This document shows positions 15,108 through 24,620 of a stretch of 64,000 nucleotides of DNA, in pieces. Origin of the DNA: Kryptolebias marmoratus. Its lineage: Eukaryota > Chordata > Actinopteri > Cyprinodontiformes > Rivulidae. The stretch lies in assembly GCF_001649575.2 (NCBI RefSeq), contig NC_051439.1:9290918-9354917 (forward strand), written 5' to 3'. Position numbers and translations under genes: made by a program. The notes under the pieces are model-generated. The model was not told where the DNA came from and made no database searches. It saw only the letters and a list, made by a program, of their open reading frames with translations. The first letter of the stretch is position 1; the number at the start of each line of letters is the position of its first letter.

Positions 15108-16045
15108 TTCTAGTTATGTGGGAATCACACTCCTCAGCCTCCCTGGTAAGCTCTGTTTAGGGGTGCTGGAGAAGAGAGTCCAAGCCTCAAGCTTCAGATT
15201 CAGGAGGAACAATGCGGGTTCCATCCCAGCTGTGGAACACCTAACCAGCTCTTTACCCTCACTAGGGTCCTCAAGGGGGCGTGGGGGTTTGCCCAATAAG
15301 TCTACATGTTTTGTTGACCATATTCCTCAGTGTACCCTGTGGGGGGTGCTCAGTGAGTATGGGGTTTGGGGTCCATTACTACAGACCATTCAGTCCCTAT
15401 CAAATGGTGCGAGGGTCTGGTTCATAAGTCAGACCTCTTCAGGGTGACAGTTGAACTTCGCCAAGGCTGCCTGTTGTCACAGATTCTGTTCATGACTTTT
15501 ATGGACAGAATTTCTCGGTGCTGTCGGGAAACAGAGAAGGTGCATTTGATTGGCCTCAGGATTCCGTCTCTGCTATTTGCAGATGATGTGGTCTGGTGTC
15601 CATGGTCCTCAACTGGAAAAGGGTGGACTGCTGTCTCTGGGTTGGGAAAGAGGTGCTGCCTGGGTCTTGTTCAAGATTGTGGATCCAGGCAGTCAAAATG
15701 AGTTTTCTCCGCAGGGTATTTGGGTTTTCCCTTAGAGATGGGGTGAGAAGTTTGGTTATCCTGGAGGGACTCCGAGTAGAGCCGCTGCTCCTTCACATTG
15801 AAAGGAGCCAGTTGAGGTGGTTCGTCCATCAAGTAAGGATGCCCCCTGGACGCCTCCCGAGGGAGATGTTCTTCGCATGTCCAACTGGGACAAGACCCCA
15901 CGGACAAGCCAAGACACACTGGAGAATCTATGTCTCTCGGCTGTCCTGAGACCTGGCTGTGGAGACAGATGTCTAAGCTTCCCTGCACAAGCTTCTGCCC
16001 CCGCTACCCGACTTCGGAATAAGTGGCAGATAATGGATAGATGGA
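15108..16045 (+). mobile_element. Decayed RTE/Rex3-like non-LTR retrotransposon fragment
   Basis: Conceptual translation in three successive plus frames gives recognisable reverse-transcriptase pieces: ITLLSLPGK, ELRQGCLLSQILF, a catalytic-box remnant LLFADDVVW, then VEPLLLHIERSQLRWF, MPPGRLPRE and YVSRL. Frame changes at about 15440 and 15600, plus stops, make it non-functional. Compared with the family pattern as I know it, segments after the ADD box and before the ERSQLRWF block appear deleted. The 3' end runs into a degenerate GATG-type repeat near 16030-16045, typical of fish Rex3-like elements. The 5' end is truncated. The family name is from memory of consensus features, so treat Rex3 as likely and RTE as more secure. 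Confidence 0.8.
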
Positions 16046-17959
16046 TTTATGGATCATTGTTATCACTGTGTTTAGTAACTGTTATAGTATTTATTTACAA
16101 AACTAAATTTGTGGAAATTCATGAAATGAAATAAATTTCCTCAGGAGTTCCAGCTCTGTTGACCCAAGTTATTTAACCCCCCCTAGGTACCAGGTGGAAA
16201 AAGTCAAAATCCAGATAATTCCTAATTAGGAAATTGGAAACAAGAAGGAGTTCTCCCTCTTGTGGACTGAAGAAGTGGCCAACTTCAAGCCCTTGCAATT
16301 TAGTGCTCCTTGCAACTCCCTCCTGGTGTAGTTGTGTACATGTGTGTATTGGAGATGAAAGTACAGAACAGTATGTGGTTAATTGAATGGGGAGGCCTGA
16401 GCTCCTCGCTGCCTCTGAGGTCCCCTTGCAGCTATGACAGGATCAAGCTTTTTCCATCGCCCCTCTCAGACCCTGATGAAAAATTCACCAGCTTGTCTCT
16501 CTCTAAGTTCAGCACTGTCAGCTCGGCATGAAGACCTGGTGCCTCGCGGATCCTCTGCCAAGGCTTCTGGGAGGAAAAACAAAGTAGCTTTAAAACCGGG
16601 ATACTTCTTTGGCTTCATTCCTCGGGATATTTTGGAGCAGATTTGGGCAGAAATAAAAGCAATCTAAGTAGGTCTCGTATGGCACTCACATGAATATTGC
16701 AGTGCACGTTTGGGCATTAGCCACCTAACTTTTATGTATTTATTTATTTTACAAAGAATGAGTGAGGTTCTGTCACTGTGTCTCAGTCAACAATCAGGGT
16801 TAGAAAATGAGGATGAAAAGCAGCTTGAATTGAAGATGAAATATTCATGAGTTGAATTTGAATAAGCTACAACACTGACGGATTTGTAGGTAGGCTGCTC
16901 AGTCAGATTATCTGAGGAAGTATTTAAGGGGGTTTCTAAGGACGGAATCCTGAGCTATTTTGGATTCGGTTAAGAATGTGTGATGGCAGTCAAAAATAAA
17001 AGGACAGCTTCTAAGTTTGTAAGCAGAGTATCATCACACCTCAGCCTGAAAAGGTAGAACTAAACAGGTTTTTTGCTTTGATACAGTCAAAGTGTTGAAT
17101 TGAGCCTCTACAGCAGAAACATATTAGTAATATTATTGTTGTATTGAAGCCGCTGTTCCTCCTTGTTGGCTTCAGGGATGTTGTGAAGGTTAAATCTGCT
17201 CCAGTCTCAACATTCGATCTGAGTCAAATAATGCACATTTTACCCTCAGTAAATAAATCAGGAGAGTGTGGCAACTAGTTCCTCCAATTTCTTTTAAACT
17301 TTTATTCTCTTTCATGTGTGACTGTCTTCAGCAGCTTTGAAAAGTTTGTATTCTGCAAGATAATAGTAGAAGAACTTCAGCTGAAAGGGGGCCTTTTTCA
17401 GTGATCCCACTGTGAAGTTTCCTGTGAAAAAAGTGAAAAGTTTTCTGATTCTTATAAGAATTTTTTTTTTAATTCTCGAAAAGTTCAAATGCAATCTGAT
17501 GTAATCTGTAAGAATGATCTGTAACAACGCAGGAATCCACTTTTTTAATCAAATATGCAGAAAATGTACCTGAAAGCAAGACTCCAGCAATGTGAAAATA
17601 TGACAAGATAAAAACAAAACCATTAACTCCAAACTATACTCAGGCAAAAGTACAAAAATCCAATCATTCATTAATAACTGCATTTTTAATTAGAATTAAT
17701 TAATTAAATTAGAATTCTTCAATTTTATAGGTAAAAAGTTAGTCAGTTAAACTTAAATATAATTAGCTAAAACCTTTAAATTAAATCTCCAGGACCTTTG
17801 AATTCTAAAATACCTAAAACAACATTTTAAAGTTAATACCTGTTTGAAACTGTTTGTTTCTTACCAGGCAACAGTTTAAAACTAATTTTAAGTGGGCAAT
17901 CATCTCATACTGGTTTTTATTTTTTAGAGACAGAAACCTGGACGACTTAATTTTTTGTG
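16046..17959. other. Intergenic stretch, no feature seen
   Basis: Only short frames without splice context. A pair of overlapping frames at 16310-16667 is open in two registers but resembles nothing I know. No RNA gene or repeat boundary was recognised. Confidence 0.45.
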
Positions 17960-18960
17960 CTTAAACTCTGACAGGTTGTGGTTTTAGGACCTGAACACCT
18001 TCAGAACAAACTTTGCAGGCTTTCACTGCCTCTGGATGGCATCAACTTGGCTTCCATTACTAAAGTAAAGAACCTTGGTGTGATTTTTGATCAGGATGTT
18101 GTTTAACTCCAACATTAAAAATGTCATCAGGACCACTTTCTTCCACTTGCACAATATTATTAAACTTAAAAACATCTTGTCACAAAATGATGTCCAAGCA
18201 TTTATCACTTCTAGATTGGACTATTATAATTCTTTCTTATATGGTGTCCAAAAAATGCTGCTGCCAGAGTTCTGATGAGAGATCAGATTTCTCAAGTTTT
18301 AGCTTCTCTCCATTGGCTCCCTGTCAAATTCAGAACAGGATTTAAAATCTTCCTCCTAACATACAAAGCTCTCAACAACCAAGCTCCATCTTATATTAAA
18401 GATCTTATTGTTCCATATTTTCCTAACAGAGGACTTTGCTCTCAGACTGCAGGTTTACTTCTGGTTCCTAGAGTTTCTAAAAGTAGCTCAGGAGGCAGAG
18501 CTTTCAGTTCTTGTGGAACCAACTTCCAGTTTCTGTCTGTGAGGCTGACTTCCTGTTTACTTTTAAGACGAGGATTAAGACTTTCCTTTCTGATAAATCC
18601 TATAGTTAGGGTTGGTTTGGGTTTCCTGAGCTCTCCCTTAGTTCTGCTGCTATAGGCTCAGACTGCTGGAAGGACAAACTGACCACATTTCTTCACTCTG
18701 CTGCTACTCTCGCTTCATGTTTCTCCGTCTCTTTCCTGTGTCTCAAACCCCAGCCGGTTCAGGCAGATGGCTGCCCATCCTGAGCCTGGTTCTGGTTCTG
18801 GTGGTTTCTTCCTGTTAAAAGGGAATTATTCCTTTCCACTGTCGCCAACGTGCTGCTCAGGATGGGAGATTGCACAAAAGTGAAGATTTGATGAGATCTG
18901 TGGGTTTCCTTAGATGGACAACTTTTTTTTTCTTTTTTTTTACTTATTGACATTTTATGA
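17960..18960 (+). mobile_element. L2/Rex1-like LINE 3' end, decayed
   Basis: The plus strand encodes the C-terminal end of a LINE reverse transcriptase in broken frames: LGVIFDQD, a piece with ITSRLDYYNSFLYG, then LASLHWLPVKFRTGFKI, LLTYKALNNQAPSYIKDLI, and GGRAFSSCG. It is followed by a 3' untranslated part with 'ggcagatggctgcccatcct' and 'ggtttcttcctgttaaaagg', phrases widespread at the ends of fish L2/Rex1-type LINEs. A T-rich stretch lies at 18921-18938. Frameshifts and stops show it is dead, and it is heavily 5'-truncated. I am sure it is a LINE tail but less sure of the exact clade. Confidence 0.75.
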
Positions 18961-21140
18961 TGTTGTGGCGGACCACATTGGGGATTCCACTCACACCCTG
19001 TTGGCATGTTGTTTTCATTTAAAATATTATTTGTTTAGTGCTTACCATCACTTACTGTGACATCACGTTACTGTATGTTGTTGTTTGGTGCTTACATCAC
19101 ACTGTCACCGTTACTGTTTTTACCGTTAGATTCAACATTTGTACTGGCAGGCAGTTAGAGCTGAGTAAACCTGGTGATCGCACCTATCTCCTGTGTCGTC
19201 TTTCTCACTCCTCCACAATGTACTGAATGTGACTGTACTGTAGTAATATTGGATAGAATTGGATTTCAATTTGGATTTGTTTTAGACTAAATTAGATTCA
19301 TAATTTGAGCTTATGTATTTTGCCTCGGGCCTGAGATGGCTTTTGTTTTGAAGTGGCAGAGAAGAAACTAAATTCTGAATTCATCTTTTATATATAAATT
19401 CTCGAACCCATTTTCTTGTGCTTTATATATTTTTTCATTTTCTTTCTTTCTTTGTGCAAAATTGAGGTGCATCATCTAATTATCAGATCTCACAAGCCAT
19501 ATTTGATGAACAAACTTTCTTGACGCTAAAGGTTCTAAGCTTAAAGCCATTTCTCTGGATGTTGGTTTTCAAAGCTCAATTGGTTCAAAAAATCTGAATT
19601 ATTTTAAAACTATTTAATCTGTATTATTTTTGTCAGAATGCTTTAGTTTCTCATTCAGATGGTAACCTTTGAATTATCAAAGAGTAGAAGCTAGAGAATT
19701 GTTCCGAAACCTTCAGACAGAATTTTTTAAACCTTTGTAACATTTTCGCTGTAAAGCTCACAGAAAGTTACAGTCTTAAAGGGAATAATAAGTATCTCCT
19801 TATAGAAAAAGATATTTATAAGGTTTGCTTGGAAGATATTTTATTTATAAGTCTCAAGACTTGGTATGCTTCTCATTTTGCTAGAAAGTTTGCTGTCTAG
19901 TTGCCAAACTAAATTGCAATCTTGCGGTTTAACTCATAAAATTACAATTTTTCCTTCCCCCTTTGCCTTAAATGTCCTTTTCAGTCTACTGTTAAAAGAA
20001 ACACAACCTTTTAAATTTCCAAACTGTTTTACAGCTCTGATGATGTTTGAAAAAAATTATAATATTCTTTTTAAGTTTGCCTTTTCCTCAGATGCGCTTT
20101 ACCACTTTTTAACTTTTGCTTAAGATTATTGAACTTGCAAAACGTCAAGTCAACACAAAGTTGTTTTCTCTGTCAGAGACATCGCTCTAGGACTTCCTGA
20201 AATGCTCTAGAGTGTAGAGCGTAGCTAATCTGTAGTTATCTAATGTCATCAGCATGAAACGCATTCATTTAACGCTGTCTTGGAGTCTTTTTGGCACGTT
20301 CAAAACTAAGGGCCAACAACCAACTTGAAGTCTGGTCAAATGGTAAAAAGAAAATCTACCTTCCATCTCTTTTAATAAACTCCTTGAAATGACACAAGGT
20401 TAAGAAAAGGTGATAGAAGAAAATTGCAAGATGTTACAGACAACTGAACTGCAATGAGAATCCAATAACTAACTCCTGTTTTGTGACTTTTCCTTGCTTG
20501 CTTGAAATACCATTCTCTATGGACTAATATTGTAAATGATCCTATTTTACTGATATAATATACATATGTTTTCTTCTTGTCTTAATGAAGGAAACTTTGA
20601 TGCTACTTTTCTTAACATTTTTGAAAATCCAACAGCTTTTCTTGTGGCTGCCCCTTGGATACTTCCAGGTCATCTCACTCCCACCCTAAGCAACTCTTGG
20701 ACTCATATTTTCAATTAATATGTTAACTAATAAGAGCAGATAGGATTTTTTTAGATGGTCTTACAGAGCCCTTATCTAAAACAACACATTTTAGACCTAA
20801 GTTGTTTCAAGACACACAGAATAAAGCTATGAAAATTTAAATTAGCACAATAATCATTCTCCAAATCCAGTTATTATGTGAAATTACGTAATATAAGTCT
20901 TAAACTTGGCATGACCTGTGGTTGCCTTGACTTCAGCATAATCTACTGGGGGTAAATCCCATGCAACCTGAAATATGACACATTCAGTAAACAAAATTAG
21001 CGTATGAAACATGTTTGTATAAGCAACTTTGTTTATCTTTCCTTTTGCTTTCACCTCTGGTTTTATGGACATAAATTTCCAAACTTAACAGTGCCTACAA
21101 GAAGTCGGACCACAAACACAGAGGACGAGTTCAAAGCAGT
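18961..21140. other. Intergenic stretch, no gene seen
   Basis: No credible coding exon. A short imperfect duplication of the phrase 'ttgttt(a/g)gtgcttac' followed by 'atcac' occurs at about 19030 and 19085. Nothing else is recognised. Confidence 0.45.
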
Positions 21141-21146
21141 TTTAAT
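21141..21146 (-). terminator. Possible poly(A) signal (ATTAAA) for the 72-aa ORF
   Basis: Reverse-strand ATTAAA about 350 bases past the stop of the small ORF at 21499. It is the common variant hexamer, and it is weak evidence alone in AT-rich DNA. Confidence 0.3.
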
Positions 21147-21498
21147 CGCATTATAAGTTTAAGCACAGACATTTACAAGTCTAAACATTTCTATTGTCAA
21201 TTTTGTATTTTTGCGCTTATCTTCTGCACGCAGTGTCCCCATCATTTAAACAGAAAACACAGACTATAAATGAAAAACCTATGCAAATTTAAAATCAGAG
21301 TTAATGACATGTTACAGTAGGGGTGGAATCAATTTTTCAGACCTTTTAGACCCTTATGTTTCATAGGCTGGAAGAAAGGTTATCATGCATTGAATGCCAG
21401 TCATCTCTACACAAAACAGATGTGATCAGTTCTCCTCAAGGAGAAGCCTTGTCTCCACAGAGAGACAATAATGCTGCCTTTATCTGCTCGTGATCACC

Positions 21499-21717
21499 TC
21501 AACACAAGGGCTTGCCGTGTCTCATGTTGTTAGCACAGGTTCGACCAATGTTGGCCCCCTCCAGGAGCAAGTCGGACAGTCGGTCCAGGCCGAGGCATGT
21601 GGTGAGGGGACTGATGAGGCCGTAGAGACCCCCTAAGGTGATGGCGAGAGGCCAGCCAATGCACAGCAGGATCACCAGCCATACGATGCACCAGAAACAC
21701 GAACCGCAACTGGCCAT
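21499..21717 (-). CDS. Unrecognised 72-aa cysteine-rich membrane protein
   Basis: ATG at 21717, stop TGA at 21499-21501. The N-terminus is cysteine-rich (C4, C7, C10). Residues about 9-40 are strongly hydrophobic with a Gly-Trp-Pro kink at 21-23, so it could be one long membrane span or a re-entrant hairpin. Residues 41-72 are polar and end with RHGKPLC. I chose this Met because a good polypyrimidine-AG acceptor (TTTCCTTCAG) ends 5 bases before it, which suggests an upstream untranslated exon. However, the frame stays open upstream to an ATG at 21879, giving an alternative unspliced 126-aa form, and I find no strong donor between. A reverse-strand TATAAA lies at 21952-21957. The GC content and the clean frame contrast with the flanks. 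I do not recognise the family, and no function is claimed. Confidence 0.6.
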   Translation of the reverse strand: MASCGSCFWCIVWLVILLCIGWPLAITLGGLYGLISPLTTCLGLDRLSDLLLEGANIGRTCANNMRHGKPLC

Positions 21718-21951
21718 CCTGTTCTGAAGGAAAGACAAAACAATTAGAACGGCTGATAATTGAGCCAAAATGGAGATGTTTTGCAAAGCCAAATGCGTCA
21801 GTTGATCTGATAAACAGCTATGATGGGGCACTTTAGATTGCACATGAGAGCTTTCTGGCAGCTGCAATGCTTCTGTCATGATGGAAGATTATCAGATTGA
21901 GATGAAAACTGTTGATGATCTCGAAGTGCTTGTCAAGATTAGGCAGTTGTC

Positions 21952-21957
21952 TTTATA
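21952..21957 (-). promoter_or_regulatory. Candidate TATA box for the 72-aa ORF
   Basis: Reverse-strand TATAAA within GCTTTATAAAGAC, about 75 bases upstream of the ATG at 21879 and 235 bases upstream of the ATG at 21717. Sense and spacing fit a promoter for the small ORF, with transcription starting near 21925. Confidence 0.4.
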
Positions 21958-23688
21958 AAGCCTGGCAACTTCAAGCGATAACCAGCAGGCCTCTCTGCCT
22001 GCTGAGGTCAACTGACCGCTGAATGACACGGTGTTGAAGACTGTCACATGAGTCACTCACTAATAGCAGATCAGCAAAGATCATGGCAAACTTTTGTAAT
22101 AAGCATAACTGTCAACACAGATAAACAGCAGCCAGGAGTCTGACTATCCTGCTGTTATCCTGAGCTTGTTCCCTTTTTTCTGCTGTCCAGAGTCTTAATG
22201 TTTCGTATAACACAGTATTTTTACCACAAAATGCTATGTTAGTGAGAAGGAGTATGACTTTAAATATTTTCTGTGACAAAATCCACCAGTAAAATCTGCC
22301 CCTGAGGCCCAGCCTTGAAGTTAAGATAGTAGAACTGATGGTTTTATGAGTGTGAAAGTATTGTGTGCCGTCAGACTGATTTGTTAGGCTTGTTAAATCT
22401 TTAAGACATAATGGTCAGATCCTCGCCTCCAGCCACTGCTGCCTTAACTCGGTGTAGTATGTAGTTTCCTGTTGTGACACTGCTGTCACGTAGGGTTGGG
22501 CAATAAATTAAACATTCTACATGAGCACGTCTCATGATGGATCTCGTGCTCTTGGTAAATGTCTCCACATTAAAAGTGGAAAGACACACACAATAAGAAT
22601 CATTGCTCAAAACAGTCTGCCTTAGTTTTTTTTTAAACTTTTCTATGATTTAAGTGCCTTCTTTTTAAAATTCCTTCCGTAAATTTGCAAAAGAAAGAGT
22701 TAAATGCATTTTAAATTAGAAGTTTTACTGCATGCAGTTAGTTTGTAACTTCTTCGCGCTTAGCAAATGTTAGAAATCAGAACTTTGCCAAGCGACAATA
22801 AACCTTTTGTATACCTGTCCTGTGAGTATAAAAGACATGTTCACCTTCAGTTGTAAAAACCTCTGGAGGAAGTGAGCCTCTGGTTTTCTTCTCACTCGTA
22901 CCCAAGTCTCCCAGATCCTGCTGCAGACTTCCAGAGATGATGTTTGTGAGCAGTGGCCACTTCCCACCAGTTAGCTCTAATTTACTCCAATAAGGAGCAC
23001 CAGCAGCTGAACTGTCATGAGGCCAGCAGGGAGAAAACTGCTAATGGGAAGTCCTGACGGAGGGAAGTATTGCACAATGCAGGCATTCATGTGACTCGGG
23101 GAAAAGTATGTTAGTGTCATGAGATTTCAGACCATCTGTTGCTGTGGTTGAATATTTGGGACACTTGTGTTGAGACTTAACACAAACTTTGTGCAACTGC
23201 TGACATTTTCAATTGCAGTGTAAATTATGCATGATCATTAACGTGGCATCTTAGATCTTTTGAAGTGGGATTAAGTGGAAGGGTTACAGACAGTTAACAT
23301 CTTACCTGCTGTAGATAGCTCTTTGAATAACCTCATTTTGGAGAAATAGAGTGCACTTGCTATTAGTCAGAGTTCTCTGTAAATAACTGAATACTGCTAA
23401 GTTGATGGCGGTGTAACGGTTGATTGAACAGTGTCTGCATAAACCTATAAGAAATATTTGAGATTGGAGTTGTTTGAAGATGGCAGCAGTGTGTTTTGAT
23501 CTTGTCGTGCTTAGACCATTAGCTTATCGATCTGGTCATAGCTGAACGTTTTAAAACAGAGGTTCAAAAGTGGACCTAGAAGTAAGATATTATTTAAAAA
23601 CTATCACTTGGTGGGTGTAAGTAAAAATGTTAGTCAGTTATTCATGTATGATGCCTAATCTGACCTGTCATTATTATCCTTTCCTCAG
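21958..23688. other. Intergenic stretch, no gene seen
   Basis: Upstream side of the 72-aa ORF and of the orphan exon at 23689. Open frames are short and lack splice context. If the exon at 23689-23903 belongs to a gene starting here, I could not find its other exons. Confidence 0.4.
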
Positions 23689-23903
23689 ATGACAGAAAGC
23701 ACAACCCACTGCTCCAGAACACTCCTGTGGACATTTACCCATGGTGCCCTGTACTTAGTCAATATGGAGGGAAAGCAGACATTTCATGGCTTCACAGTCC
23801 ACTGATCATCTCTCCACGTACACCAACATATGGGTCTCCATCAGCTTTTTCAACCGGCCCAGACACAAGCAGCTGTGCAGCTGACCTGCTCTACCAGCCT
23901 GAG
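23689..23903 (+). CDS. Orphan exon-like open block, product unknown
   Basis: A 215-base block open in one frame and bounded by a strong acceptor (tatcctttcctcag) and a consensus donor (GAG|GTAAGA). It begins with two bases completing a codon and ends in phase 0, giving 71 residues rich in Ser, Pro and Leu (for example DIYPWCPVLSQYGG and SPRTPTYGSPSAF). It has no initiator in the block. It lies on the strand opposite aqr, about 0.7 kb past the aqr stop. No partner exon, family or domain is recognised. It could be an internal exon of an unannotated gene, a noncoding-RNA exon or chance. Confidence 0.35.
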
Positions 23904-24170
23904 GTAAGATGTAACAACCACCAACCTCTGGTGCATGATAATGAATAAATTTCCAGTCTGTGTTTTAGCCTCCAGCGTTGTCGACTGCGTTAACCTCTTA
24001 ATGTTAATTCAATTATGTTTAAATTACCAACTCCTACTTAAAGCTTTGTCTTTTGGTGTTATTACAAATATTAAGTTTTGTTTCTTAAACGTAGTCAGCA
24101 AATCTCATCCCTAATATCCACGGCCCATGGTGCCGTCAGTGCTGCTCACAAACACAAGAATGGTTGAGGA

Positions 24171-24176
24171 TTTATT
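24171..24176 (-). terminator. Possible distal aqr poly(A) signal
   Basis: Reverse-strand AATAAA about 445 bases past the aqr stop. A second AATAAA actually overlaps the stop codon (24620-24625), but using it would leave almost no 3' UTR, so the distal one is the better candidate. Confidence 0.35.
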
Positions 24177-24620
24177 GTTGCTGGTTGAGTGAGTGTATTT
24201 CCAGAGGGCAGGTTGAAATCCCCCAGCTTGCACACTGGCTCTTGCGTGAAGCGACTGACCTACAAATGCAGCTTAGTTGCAGTTCGTATTGTCGGTATAG
24301 GTTGAGCCAATCAGATTGCAGTTGAGCTTACTCTAGAGGAAACTGATGAATGAATGGGACTATCATAACAAGGAGATTTCAGTGAAGTGTTGTCATGTTG
24401 ATTGTCGGCTTTGTTAGAGTGTGAGACAAAGTGAATTATCAGCTCTGGTAGATGAATAAGTAAACATGCAGCTGAAAATGTTTTTTTATAAAGTTTTTAA
24501 TTGTCACAATCAGATGTTATAAAAATAAAAAAAAAACTTCCATTTAGTAGAAAACAGATTCAAAATTACTGACGACACTACTTTTTTCTGCCCCTTAATA
24601 ACAGTCTGCTAAAAGATGCT

